NCBI GenBank assembly: GCA_003662645.1
Contig: QMYL01000001.1
Location: 1-17,443, forward strand
Direction of reading: 5' to 3'
DNA: 17,443 nt
From: Candidatus Bathyarchaeota archaeon
GTDB taxonomy: Archaea > Thermoproteota > Bathyarchaeia > Bathyarchaeales > B26-1
The position numbers and the translations under genes were made by a program. Under the pieces are notes generated by a model that saw only the letters and a program-made list of their open reading frames with translations, was not told the origin of the DNA and searched no databases. This document shows positions 7,601 through 14,286 of the stretch, one piece after another; within the stretch, counting starts at the first letter, position 1; every line of letters begins with the position of its first letter.

Positions 7601-8347
7601 TTGAGCGAGACACCCCCATGGAGGTTCCTAGTGTTCTTCATCTTGGCCTGCTTCCTGATGAAGGTAGCCGGCGAGTTCATCCACGAGGTTATGGGCCACG
7701 GCCTCTTCGTCACCATCTTCGGTGGAAGAATCCTCCACGTATACATCTCACCCCTCTGGCCCTACGAGCTCTCCTATATACGCTACAGCCCTCCATTGGG
7801 GGGCTTCGAGGCTTGGCAGCGATCACTAATAGATGGTGGGGGGATAATGGTCTGCCTACTCATCTCGTTCCTCATCCAGGCTGTCTTGTACCTCACCGGA
7901 GAGAAGGGGTGGAGGATCAACTGGGGCATCTCAGCCTCGCTCTTCTGGCTCTCCTTCTGGAACCTGATAAGTTCAACGGGTTACCTGATAATGGGGGGTA
8001 TAAGGCCTTTCGGGGATGTGGCGAACCTGATAGAGGCGGGGATTTTAACCAGATGGTCAGCTTTGGCTCTGGGCCTACTGATCCTATCGATGGGCTTCTA
8101 CATGCTCTCTTTGATCTTTAGGGATATACTCATGGGGCTGGGTGTGGTTAGGGATGTCGGCGGATTGAGGGTCTACCTGACGGCCCTATGGTCTATAATC
8201 CCGGTGATCACATGTTTGAATGTGATCGGCTATGGGCAGCCGCCTATCTACCTGATGCTGGGGTTGATACCACCAATCGTGGCCTACCTGATAACCCCAA
8301 CTTTATGGAGCGTTGGGGAGCCTACCCAAGGAGGGACTCAACGGTAG
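7601..8347 (+). CDS. Polytopic membrane protein with M50-like metal site (HExxxH variant)
   Basis: 248 aa with about six hydrophobic segments (near 8-24, 80-98, 107-126, 152-175, 192-210, 215-233). Within or after the first is GEFIHEVMGHGLF, giving H28-E29...H33, and later GGIRPFGDVANL with D139. Site-2-type (M50) intramembrane metalloproteases bind zinc through HExxH and a distant Asp, so the layout suggests a distant M50-like protein. However, the spacing here is HExxxH, one residue longer than the classical motif, so activity is uncertain. Start is TTG 7601 with gaggaa at 7589-7594; a long frame from 7543 in another register is a shadow. Its 3' end overlaps the opposite pcc1 gene by 26 nt. 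Substrate and partners are unknown. Confidence 0.75.
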   Translation: MSETPPWRFLVFFILACFLMKVAGEFIHEVMGHGLFVTIFGGRILHVYISPLWPYELSYIRYSPPLGGFEAWQRSLIDGGGIMVCLLISFLIQAVLYLTGEKGWRINWGISASLFWLSFWNLISSTGYLIMGGIRPFGDVANLIEAGILTRWSALALGLLILSMGFYMLSLIFRDILMGLGVVRDVGGLRVYLTALWSIIPVITCLNVIGYGQPPIYLMLGLIPPIVAYLITPTLWSVGEPTQGGTQR

Positions 8348-8585
8348 AGTATAGGTTATCCACGAGCATTATCCATCTGAGATAGGAGTTTAGGGCGGCC
8401 CTCAAGGCCGTCGTATCCGTGGCCTCAAACTTAAGGGTTAGGGTTCTACCATCCAGTTCGATGTAAACCCTGGAGCGTTGGGACGGCGGGCTCTCAGTCT
8501 CGGGCTTCAAGGCCCTATAGACTATCCTAGACTCCCTCTCGGATGGGAGCTCCAGATGGATCACAGCCTCAGCCTTCTCGATCAT
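8322..8585 (-). CDS. pcc1: KEOPS complex subunit Pcc1
   Basis: 87 aa. Small alpha/beta protein with the Pcc1 pattern: IHLELPSERESRIVYRALKP at the N-terminus, then SRVYIELDGRTLTLKFEATD and LRAALNSYLRWIMLVDNL. Pcc1 is the dimerisation subunit of KEOPS, which with Kae1, Bud32 and Cgi121 transfers the threonylcarbamoyl group to A37 of tRNAs (t6A). The start is ATG 8585: the Brix stop and this ATG form TGATG, so translation is coupled. A longer frame to 8597 adds four residues and would overlap Brix further. Last gene of the minus-strand operon. Its end overlaps the oppositely directed membrane-protein gene. Confidence 0.88.
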   Translation of the reverse strand: MIEKAEAVIHLELPSERESRIVYRALKPETESPPSQRSRVYIELDGRTLTLKFEATDTTALRAALNSYLRWIMLVDNLYSTVESLLG

Positions 8586-9151
8586 CAGATATCCCACACG
8601 GCGTGTGATAGGGTTATGCGCGGGCCGACCTCAACCATCCAGGGGATGTAGAAGAAGGTCCACCTGATACGTTGAGAGTTGTCCAGTGAGAACCTGATTT
8701 CGGTGTCGTAGGTGGCGTCCTCCCCACCCTCGGTGAACGGTATCTCGAGGAAGTCAGCTAGGGCTTCGGATAGCCTCCTAACACCCTTGTCGTCCCCAGT
8801 GTACCTCCTAACGGCTAGGGAACGGACGGTAACCCTCCTCTTTAAGCCGAACTCCCTCCTGAGCTTGACACCTTTAATGTATATCTGGGGAGGAACCTGG
8901 ATTAGACCCTCACCCCCAACCTTGTAGAGCCTCATCCTCCCGGGTCCACCCTTCCACCTATCAACAACCAGAACCTTGGTTAGCCCCCGCTCCATAGCCT
9001 CCTCAGCCAACCCCTGAAGGCTCAGTTTACCCCTATTTATACGTTCAAGGTGCGGCATAGCATGCATCAGGTCTCGGCAGAAGGTCCTCATCCTCCTCGT
9101 CGGTCTGAGGGATGTTGTTAGGAGTATCCTCTTCTCGTTCTGCCTCGACAT
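8585..9151 (-). CDS. Brix domain ribosome biogenesis protein (archaeal Imp4/Rpf-like)
   Basis: 188 aa from ATG 9151. Begins KRILLTTSLRPTRRMRTFCRDL, the typical Brix opening, and contains LVVDRWKGGPGRMRLYKV and IYIKGVKLRREFGL, ending TFFYIPWMVEVGPRITLSH. Archaeal Brix proteins bind rRNA during subunit assembly, like eukaryotic Imp4, Rpf1, Rpf2 and Brx1. The reading frame extends to 9298 but that part overlaps rpl37ae in another register and is low-complexity (Ser/Gly/Pro), so it is excluded. The start lies 7 nt after the rpl37ae stop and overlaps pcc1 by one base at its own stop (TGATG). Confidence 0.87.
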   Translation of the reverse strand: MSRQNEKRILLTTSLRPTRRMRTFCRDLMHAMPHLERINRGKLSLQGLAEEAMERGLTKVLVVDRWKGGPGRMRLYKVGGEGLIQVPPQIYIKGVKLRREFGLKRRVTVRSLAVRRYTGDDKGVRRLSEALADFLEIPFTEGGEDATYDTEIRFSLDNSQRIRWTFFYIPWMVEVGPRITLSHAVWDI

Positions 9152-9158
9152 TCCCCAG

Positions 9159-9428
9159 CTACCCGGAGCTCCTAGCTGAGCGTAACGCTGTGAGCCCGAG
9201 CTTGGTGGTTGGGGTGTAGGCTCCACCCGTGAACTTGAAGCCGCACTTCTTGCAGACCCATATCCCGACGCTCTCCCGCCTGACCGTGTTAAATCCACAC
9301 TTCGGGCATCGATGCTTCCTCCTAACCTCGGTGACTATGGCCCTATACCTCTTCCTCGTTGAGACTCCGTATCTGGCGCCGAGTCCACGGGTTGGGCCAA
9401 CCTTCCTAGTTCTCCTCTTCTTCCCCAT
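9159..9428 (-). CDS. rpl37ae: Large ribosomal subunit protein eL43 (L37Ae)
   Basis: 89 aa. Highly basic N-terminus (GKKRRTRKVGPTRGLGARYG) and a four-cysteine zinc ribbon, C41-x2-C44 and C59-x2-C62 (CPKCGF and CKKCGFKF), followed by GGAYTPTTKLG, the conserved L37Ae end. A structural protein of the archaeal/eukaryotic 50S/60S subunit. Its ATG overlaps the rrp42 stop by one base (TGATG). In many archaeal exosome operons the RNA polymerase subunit gene rpoP follows here; in this window Brix follows directly. Confidence 0.96.
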   Translation of the reverse strand: MGKKRRTRKVGPTRGLGARYGVSTRKRYRAIVTEVRRKHRCPKCGFNTVRRESVGIWVCKKCGFKFTGGAYTPTTKLGLTALRSARSSG

Positions 9429-10228
9429 CAGCTCTCCACCACTAGCTTCCTCAACTCCTCAGCCTTCTTCTGGAATATGTGGGCTGCCTCTATTATCTGG
9501 TCCTTCGTTAGGGTTCCTCCCCCACCCTTCTGTATGGCGCAGATCCTACCGTCCTTCTCGAATATTAATGTTATCCTTGAGTTCATGACCTCCTCCTCCT
9601 CAAGCCATGGGTCGACGACCAGTTTACCGCCGATCTCGGCTGATGTTATGGCTATCGGGTAGTTCCTTATCGGCAGCTTCGTGAAGCCCGGCTTTATCTT
9701 CACCTCACCATCAACAACCTCGTAATTGAAGAGCTTCGTATTCAACAACGCCGCCAAGGCTGCCATGGCTGAGGCATCTATGAGGTTGCCGTCGTGGTTA
9801 AGTACGTATATATCGACGAAGACTATGAATACCTTCTTCCCAGGTATTATGCAGAGCTTCTCGAGGTCTATCGCGCCAGACTCCCTTATACCCCTATCGA
9901 CGACCCTAGCGAGCTCTATGGACTCCTCACCCGGCGGGCCAGCCTCAAACTCCGGTGAAGCTAAGGGTACGAGCTCTGAGTTGACCGTTAGAACCCCCTC
10001 GTTGGGTCTATCCGAGAAGGGCTCACCTATGCCTATCTTCACCCCGACCAAGACTTGGGTTCTCCCAAGGTAAACCCTCGCTGAACCCTCAGCCCTCTCG
10101 ATCACTCCCTTCTCAACTTTTATCTCCCGGTAGTCCGTCAAGCCCCTACCGTCAAGCCTCTTCCCATCAGCTATCAACTTGGCTATCTGCCTCTGCTTTA
10201 TACGTGAGACGCTTAGAGAGAACGTCAC
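9428..10228 (-). CDS. rrp42: Exosome complex subunit Rrp42
   Basis: 266 aa RNase PH-fold protein. Matches Rrp42 in [19 protein letters not shown] (24-42), [38 protein letters not shown] and [18 protein letters not shown]. Rrp42 alternates with Rrp41 in the hexameric ring that degrades RNA from the 3' end using phosphate; Rrp42 is itself non-catalytic but shapes the RNA and active-site interface. The C-terminal [11 protein letters not shown] helix region is intact and the length is as usual. Start is GTG 10228, overlapping the rrp41 TGA stop (GTGA), so the two ring subunits are translationally coupled at equal dose. Confidence 0.96.
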   Translation of the reverse strand: MTFSLSVSRIKQRQIAKLIADGKRLDGRGLTDYREIKVEKGVIERAEGSARVYLGRTQVLVGVKIGIGEPFSDRPNEGVLTVNSELVPLASPEFEAGPPGEESIELARVVDRGIRESGAIDLEKLCIIPGKKVFIVFVDIYVLNHDGNLIDASAMAALAALLNTKLFNYEVVDGEVKIKPGFTKLPIRNYPIAITSAEIGGKLVVDPWLEEEEVMNSRITLIFEKDGRICAIQKGGGGTLTKDQIIEAAHIFQKKAEELRKLVVES

Positions 10229-10965
10229 TCCTCAACCTCCTCCTTTATAGCGAGATACTTGGCCTTGAGGGCCTCCTTCTGGAGTTTGTATATCCTCTTG
10301 CAGCCATCTATGGCGAGGTTTATAGCCTGCTCGAACTCCTCCAGCGTTAATAGCCCATCCATCTGGAGTAGGGTCACAGCGTTTAGGCTGGGCATGACCG
10401 CGACTGGCAGGTCAGCCTCGCCCAGCTTGTCCTCTACATCGTTCAAGTCGAGGACTATGGTTCCATCGACCTTCCCGGCTGCACAGGCCACAACTAGGTC
10501 ACGCATCGGTATGCCAGCATCCGCCAACGCCAACGATGCAACCGTTATCCCAGCGCATCTGGTTCCACCGTCCGCCTGGAGTATCTCTATGAATATATCT
10601 ATCGCCGTCCTCGGGTATCTCTCCAGGAATATGGCTGGTTCTAGAGCCTCCCTTATAACCTTCGAGAGCTCTATCTCCCTCCTCGATGGAGCTGGAGACT
10701 TCCTCTCCTCGACGGAGAAGGGCGCCATGTGGTATCTGCAGCGGAGAAGCGCCCTATCCGGGAGTGATAGGTGGCGTGGGTGGACCTCCTTCGGCCCATA
10801 TACGGCTGCGAGTATCTTGTTCCTCCCCTGTTCTATGTAAGCTGATCCATCGGCGTTGCTTAGAACACCGACCTCTATCTTTATAGGCCTTAACTCGTCA
10901 GGTTTCCTCCCATCAACCCTTCTCATACTCTCATCTATTAGCCTTTCCGGCAACTCCTGATTCAT
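10225..10965 (-). CDS. rrp41: Exosome complex catalytic subunit Rrp41
   Basis: 246 aa. RNase PH fold with [19 protein letters not shown] (15-33), [19 protein letters not shown] (54-72), the phosphate/RNA-binding stretch [20 protein letters not shown] (91-110) and the catalytic acidic region [16 protein letters not shown] with D179 and D185. These correspond to the two active-site Asp of Sulfolobus Rrp41 as I recall them. It carries out phosphorolytic 3'-5' RNA decay and, in reverse, tailing. The ATG at 10965 is preceded by ggaggg and lies inside the rrp4 gene, giving a 35-nt overlap. A second ATG at 10926 just after the rrp4 stop is possible, but it would remove residues that align with known Rrp41 N-termini. 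Confidence 0.96.
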   Translation of the reverse strand: MNQELPERLIDESMRRVDGRKPDELRPIKIEVGVLSNADGSAYIEQGRNKILAAVYGPKEVHPRHLSLPDRALLRCRYHMAPFSVEERKSPAPSRREIELSKVIREALEPAIFLERYPRTAIDIFIEILQADGGTRCAGITVASLALADAGIPMRDLVVACAAGKVDGTIVLDLNDVEDKLGEADLPVAVMPSLNAVTLLQMDGLLTLEEFEQAINLAIDGCKRIYKLQKEALKAKYLAIKEEVEE

Positions 10966-11653
10966 TCCTTGCCACCCTCCCCTTCCTAATCATCTCGGTC
11001 ACTCTATCGGTTAACCCTGACGTGTGGGCTTCACGTTCAATCTTATGTATGGCCATCACGACCAGCCTCTCATCCTCCGGGTTCCTACCCTGGACGAGTA
11101 TGAGGCCGTTCTGCCCCACGACTATCTTGCATCCAGTCTCCCTCTTCAACACGCTTATCATCGAGCCCTTCCTACCTATAACCCTTGGAATCTTAGTTGG
11201 GGTTATCTTGACCACCTGTCCGTAGGTTATCTTTCCCAAGCCTGGCTCACGTATCGTCAATGTTGGAGGTCGGCTCCTGTCGTAGGAGACTATCTTGGCC
11301 GTTATCAGGTCTCCGATGTCTAGGACACTCAACAGGTCATCTCTTTGAGGTCTGAACCTCTCTATTACATCGGACGCCTTTAGAGTTGCAAGGTATGGTG
11401 CATTTATGTCGACGGTCCATCCGTTCACGTTGACCTCGACTATCTTCCCTATCACCAGGTCGCCGACTGAGGGCGTGTAGAAGGCATTTAGGGCTACTAC
11501 ACGAACCTCTCTCTTGTCGTACTCCATGAGCCCAAGCTGAGATGCGTATATCCTATTCCCAACCTTATAAGTGTTTTTGCCTGCTGCGTAATTTCCCTCC
11601 GCGAGTAGGTCTCCGGGAGTCACAAGCTCCCTATTATCATAGAACACGGGCAA
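10931..11653 (-). CDS. rrp4: Exosome complex RNA-binding cap subunit Rrp4
   Basis: 240 aa. N-terminal domain (1-60) beginning [17 protein letters not shown], then an S1 domain (about 61-135; [20 protein letters not shown]) and a KH domain (about 140-210; [11 protein letters not shown], containing the G-x-x-G turn). Three Rrp4 (or Csl4) subunits cap the Rrp41/Rrp42 ring and guide RNA, favouring poly(A). Start is TTG 11653 with a strong ggaggt at 11661-11666. A 61-nt gap separates it from SBDS, the longest gap inside the operon, so an internal promoter or processing site is possible. The basic C-terminal tail is encoded by the stretch that overlaps rrp41. Confidence 0.95.
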   Translation of the reverse strand: MPVFYDNRELVTPGDLLAEGNYAAGKNTYKVGNRIYASQLGLMEYDKREVRVVALNAFYTPSVGDLVIGKIVEVNVNGWTVDINAPYLATLKASDVIERFRPQRDDLLSVLDIGDLITAKIVSYDRSRPPTLTIREPGLGKITYGQVVKITPTKIPRVIGRKGSMISVLKRETGCKIVVGQNGLILVQGRNPEDERLVVMAIHKIEREAHTSGLTDRVTEMIRKGRVARNESGVAGKANR

Positions 11654-11714
11654 ACTCTATACCTCCAAATAACAATAAACCTAAACCCTTAACAAACTCA
11701 AAGCACTATCTAGA

Positions 11715-12404
11715 CTACTCGATCAATTTGGTCTCAACCCTTCCCTTCGTTATCTCGCCGAGCCTTTCAAGGAATGAGCCGTAAAGCCCGGCCGGGAGCT
11801 CTACGAGTGCTATCCACCCGCCATCCCTCTGCCACTCCTCACGTTTTATAGTCCCGAAGCTCTTAACTACCCCATAGGCCCTCCCAACATGCTCCGGCGG
11901 AACCTTCACGCCAACGGTGAGCTTCTCGATCTTTATCGGGATCACCCTCCTCAGCAACTTTATCACCTCATTCGCCTGCTCCTCAGCGCTCTTGAAGGGG
12001 TCTATGGAGTAGTGTATCTCCTTCATGGCCTGCTCTATCCTCAGCGGTGGGTGCGGAAGCTTCGTCCTCGGGTCTATGCACTGTCGGGATATGAAGCTTA
12101 TTATCTGCTTCCTCTTCTCCTCTATCATCTTCCTCCTCTGCTCAGCTGTTAGCAGAAGCGTACCCCTCTTGAGGATCATCTCAGCTATCCTCAGCGTGTC
12201 CGTTGTTCCGAAGGATCTCCTCAACTTCTCGGTTGAGGCCTTCAACCCCTTATTCGCATCGCTAAATATAACATCTGAGACCAGAACGTCCGAGATTGGA
12301 ACGTCCTTACCGGAACGGTATGCGTAGGCCGGTTCGGGCTTCACGAGGATCTCGAAGTTCTCTCCACCCATACTTATGCGCGCTATCGTGTACCTTCCGC
12401 TCAT
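11715..12404 (-). CDS. sbds: Ribosome maturation protein SBDS (SDO1 homologue)
   Basis: 229 aa with the three SBDS domains: an N-terminal FYSH domain (ARISMGGENFEILVKPEPAY, VLVSDVIFSDANKG), a helical middle domain (LTAEQRRKMIEEKRKQIISF, DPRTKLPHPPLRIEQAM) and a ferredoxin-like C-terminal domain (GVKVPPEHVGRAYGVVKSFG). SBDS works with EF2-like GTPases to release the anti-association factor aIF6 from new large subunits. The ATG overlaps the psmA stop (ATGA), the coupling seen in many archaeal genomes, where SBDS sits between the proteasome and exosome genes. Confidence 0.96.
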   Translation of the reverse strand: MSGRYTIARISMGGENFEILVKPEPAYAYRSGKDVPISDVLVSDVIFSDANKGLKASTEKLRRSFGTTDTLRIAEMILKRGTLLLTAEQRRKMIEEKRKQIISFISRQCIDPRTKLPHPPLRIEQAMKEIHYSIDPFKSAEEQANEVIKLLRRVIPIKIEKLTVGVKVPPEHVGRAYGVVKSFGTIKREEWQRDGGWIALVELPAGLYGSFLERLGEITKGRVETKLIE

Positions 12405-13138
12405 CCGGTTTCACTACCTTGGACAGCCTTGATGTAGACATCTATCTCCTCGTCTGGGAGCAGTCTGAAGCGCTTCGTCTCAGATGGTATGACAGCTATC
12501 TTTATCCTCGGCTTCTCACCCCTAGCCTCCAGAGCCTTAACGAGGCACTTCACCGCCAGCTTCACAGCCTCGTCCAGTCTCAGGTCGTCTCGGTACTCCT
12601 CCTTCAGTATCTTCTCAGCCGTCTCCCTGCCTATGCCTATAGCTACGGCCTTGTAGGCTCTGTAGGATCCGCTTGGGTCTGTTGTGAATATCCTGCTTCC
12701 GGTTCTATCGACCCCTCCGAAGATTATGGAGACCCCGAAGGGTCTGACACCTGCATGTTGGGTGTACAACTGCTTTAGGTCACCGATCCTCTTCGCTATT
12801 ACCTCTATATCGGCCGGTTCATCATACATTAGGCGGTTACTCTGGGCGTATATCCTCGCCTGGTCTATCAGTATTCGGGCGTCTGAGCTTAAACCAACAA
12901 CGGCCGCTCCCATGTGTTCGTCAACCTCATATATCTTCTGGCTGAAGTTCGGGTCCTGCAACTTGGACTCTATCTTCTCTTCAGCCCCAATAACAACACC
13001 CTCGGGGCATGATATCCCAATTATAGTTGCCCCGCGGTATACGGTTTCAAGGGCGTACTCAACCTGGAAGAGACGCCCATCCGGGGAGAAGACCGTGATC
13101 GCCCGATCATAAGCTCCCGGAACTGCAAAGACCGACAT
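12401..13138 (-). CDS. psmA: 20S proteasome alpha subunit
   Basis: 245 aa. The N-terminal gate and alpha-type signature are clear: YDRAITVFSPDGRLFQVEYA (10-29), followed by ETVYRGATIIGI, GVVIGAEEKI, GAAVVGLSSDARILIDQAR and a C-terminal acidic tail. Alpha subunits form the outer rings of the 20S proteasome, gate the entry pore and dock PAN or Cdc48-type ATPases. They lack the N-terminal catalytic threonine, as seen here. It is the first gene of the operon. A gaggggtgat ribosome site directly precedes ATG 13138. An A+T-rich, partly symmetric segment upstream (13178-13210) is the likely promoter region. Confidence 0.97.
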   Translation of the reverse strand: MSVFAVPGAYDRAITVFSPDGRLFQVEYALETVYRGATIIGISCPEGVVIGAEEKIESKLQDPNFSQKIYEVDEHMGAAVVGLSSDARILIDQARIYAQSNRLMYDEPADIEVIAKRIGDLKQLYTQHAGVRPFGVSIIFGGVDRTGSRIFTTDPSGSYRAYKAVAIGIGRETAEKILKEEYRDDLRLDEAVKLAVKCLVKALEARGEKPRIKIAVIPSETKRFRLLPDEEIDVYIKAVQGSETG

Positions 13139-13182
13139 ATCATCACCCCTCTAACGCTAAACCTACACCCTCTTGAGTATAT

Positions 13183-13210
13183 TGAATGAAACTAAAATTC
13201 TTTTCGTTCA
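13183..13210 (-). promoter_or_regulatory. Imperfect inverted repeat in the psmA upstream region
   Basis: tgaatgaaa (13183-13191) and tttcgttca (13202-13210) are reverse complements at eight of nine positions, with ten A/T-rich bases between. A minus-strand TATA-like run (aatata, near 13178-13185) adjoins it, about 45 nt before the psmA ATG. The symmetry could be an operator for the large operon, or a 3' structure for the incoming srp19 transcript, whose stop lies at 13233. Both readings are inference. Confidence 0.35.
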
Positions 13211-13232
13211 TTTCAAGCCTTTAAACGAGACC

Positions 13233-13526
13233 CTAACCACCCCGGGACTTCAGGAACCTAGCCACATCCCTAACTATCTCACCCTTAGGCTTAACCCTCT
13301 CAACGATAACCATACCGGTCTTCCTCCAAGGAATCCTAGGATGAGCAGCTCCACGAACAACCCTATACCTCAAACCCAAAGCCTCAACAGCCCTCACCAA
13401 AGCCTCAACACTAGGAGAAGGAACAGCAAGCCTCCTAGGAACCCTCCTCCCCTCACCCCTACTCCTACCAGCATCAAAATAGACCGGCCAGAGGACAACC
13501 CAACCCCTCAACCTCAAACCAACCAC
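13233..13526 (-). CDS. srp19: Signal recognition particle 19 kDa protein (SRP19)
   Basis: 97 aa from GTG 13526. The core VVLWPVYFDAGRSRGEGRRV followed by PRRLAVPSPSVEALVRAVEA is the SRP19 signature, and later KTGMVIVERVKPKGEI fits the family end; the length is typical for archaea (about 90-100). SRP19 binds helices 6 and 8 of SRP RNA and prepares the site for SRP54, directing membrane and secreted proteins to the translocon. The frame stays open upstream through the tRNA-Ser complement, which is an artefact. GTG 13526 lies about 28 nt from a strong TATA box, implying a leaderless message; TTG at 13517 and 13511 are alternatives. No ribosome site is seen. It ends 94 nt before psmA. Confidence 0.9.
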   Translation of the reverse strand: MVGLRLRGWVVLWPVYFDAGRSRGEGRRVPRRLAVPSPSVEALVRAVEALGLRYRVVRGAAHPRIPWRKTGMVIVERVKPKGEIVRDVARFLKSRGG

Positions 13527-13549
13527 CAAACAAACAAACAACAAACAAA
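13527..13549. repeat. CAAA-type low-complexity tract in the srp19 promoter spacer
   Basis: Repeated caaa units (caaacaaacaaacaacaaac) give a minus strand made only of T and G between the TATA box and the GTG start of srp19. It occupies exactly the stretch where transcription would begin. Confidence 0.7.
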
Positions 13550-13558
13550 TATAAAAAA
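13550..13558 (-). promoter_or_regulatory. TATA box for srp19
   Basis: The plus-strand tataaaaaa is ttttttata on the minus strand, the strongest TATA-like box in the gap. Its centre lies about 28 nt before GTG 13526, the distance expected for leaderless archaeal transcription. Confidence 0.6.
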
Positions 13559-13569
13559 TCACCAAGAAG

Positions 13570-13578
13570 AAATAAAAG
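13570..13578 (+). promoter_or_regulatory. TATA-like box for tRNA-Ser
   Basis: aaataaaag lies about 30 nt before the first base of tRNA-Ser, a normal archaeal spacing. It is separated from the opposing srp19 box by only about 11 bp. Confidence 0.5.
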
Positions 13579-13604
13579 GGGGAGAGAACACCAATACGAA
13601 AGAG

Positions 13605-13693
13605 GCCGGGGTGGCCGAGCGGACTAAGGCGCAGGCCTTGAGAGCCTGTGGCCCCTCGGGGCCGCATGGGTTCGAATCCCATCCCCGGCGCCA
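13605..13693 (+). tRNA. tRNA-Ser (anticodon TGA), CCA encoded
   Basis: Acceptor gccgggg (13605-13611) pairs with ccccggc (13683-13689), discriminator G at 13690 and CCA at 13691-13693. Anticodon stem caggc/gcctg encloses loop cttgaga, placing anticodon TGA at 13639-13641 (reads UCA, serine). A long variable arm (tggcccctcggggccgc) marks a class II tRNA, and the T arm atggg/cccat with loop ttcgaat is complete. G73 also fits serine rather than leucine. No intron. TTTT follows at 13697-13700. Confidence 0.95.
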
Positions 13694-13708
13694 AAATTTT
13701 AAAGTCTG

Positions 13709-13864
13709 TTATTGGAAAGCTATCTGAAATAAAGCCTGTTTCTGATTGGTGATAGCCGCCGTTATAGGGAGTCTTTGAGCCTGTGGGGTTAACCCGCCAG
13801 CGAGCAGATCCTCAAGTAGTTGGTTTATTGTGCGGTAGCCTTGGGATCTCGCCAGGGCTTCAAG
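13709..13864 (-). other. Unrecognised coding-like fragment (51 codons, no start)
   Basis: Between stop codons on the minus strand, 51 codons read fragments such as LEALARSQGYRTINQLLEDL and AGGLTPQAQRLPITAAI, ending at TAA 13709-13711. Composition and the amphipathic first half look protein-like, but there is no ATG, GTG or TTG at its beginning. It lies directly downstream of the broken PIN-domain gene on the same strand. A short direct repeat (gttaac-ca-gttaac, 13864-13877) sits at its upstream edge. I do not recognise the family; it may be a truncated gene left by a deletion. Confidence 0.25.
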
Positions 13865-13872
13865 TTAACCAG

Positions 13873-14284
13873 TTAACAATTTGTGACGTTTAACCAGATT
13901 CTCTTTATCCATGGTATTTTGTCGAACTCTTCATCTTCTGAGACTATACGCTTGATCCCGGCTTTATTCATTGAGGTTATGTGGAGGGCGTCTGAGGGCT
14001 TTAATCCATAGTTCATCACGGTCTTTCTCGTAACGTCGTAATCGGTGTAGTCTAATGGGATCACCTCTAAAAGAGGAATTAACCGATCCACCAGTTCGAG
14101 GACTTCGCTTAGTGGAATCTTATATTTCTTTGTTAAAATCCATAAGACCTCATCTATAACGATCATATTGACGAATAGGCGGTCTCCACGTTCAACGGAC
14201 TCCCTTAAAAAGTTCGTTACGTAGTTGAATACCTTATCACTCTCAGAGTATCTTAGATATATCAGTCTCTATGAGTACTGGCAG
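13873..14284 (-). pseudogene. PIN-domain (VapC-like) toxin remnant with frameshift
   Basis: An intact 97-codon frame (14166-13873) gives the C-terminal two-thirds of a PIN nuclease: MIVIDEVLWIL, GLKPSDALHIT and IVSEDEEFDKIPW. The same frame continues upstream without a start as RYSESDKVFNYVTNFL and ERGDRLFVN to about 14254. The true N-terminus, LPVLIETDI with the first catalytic Asp, lies in a different register at about 14258-14284, so two bases seem to be missing (or one added) near 14251-14262. All PIN acidic positions (D, E, D, D/E) remain recognisable if the frames are joined. PIN toxins cut tRNA or rRNA. There is no ATG, GTG or TTG at the expected start, only CTG 14284 after ggagg. Most likely inactive; a shortened protein from ATG 14166 would lack the first catalytic residue. 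Confidence 0.65.
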
Positions 14285-14286
14285 TT

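Noticed and set aside
7543..8121. 192-codon frame overlapping the membrane protein gene
   Set aside because: Rich in Arg, Pro, Gly and His with no domain; a register shadow of the TTG 7601 gene, which has membrane segments and a ribosome site.
9152..9298. 49-residue N-terminal extension of the Brix protein
   Set aside because: It overlaps rpl37ae in another register, is Ser/Gly/Pro-rich, and the Brix domain begins properly at ATG 9151.
10259..10840. 193-codon plus-strand frame opposite rrp41
   Set aside because: Serine-rich antisense shadow of a strongly conserved gene.
13527..13694. N-terminal extension of srp19 with a hydrophobic, signal-like stretch
   Set aside because: The extension is the complement of tRNA-Ser plus its promoter gap; the hydrophobic residues come from the T/G-rich tract, and SRP19 proteins have no such segment.
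13173..13727. Long plus-strand open frame across srp19 and tRNA-Ser
   Set aside because: It is antisense to srp19, runs through a low-complexity caaa tract and then through the tRNA; its composition (Pro/Asn/Thr/Gln-rich) reflects the opposite strand's GC and T/G bias.
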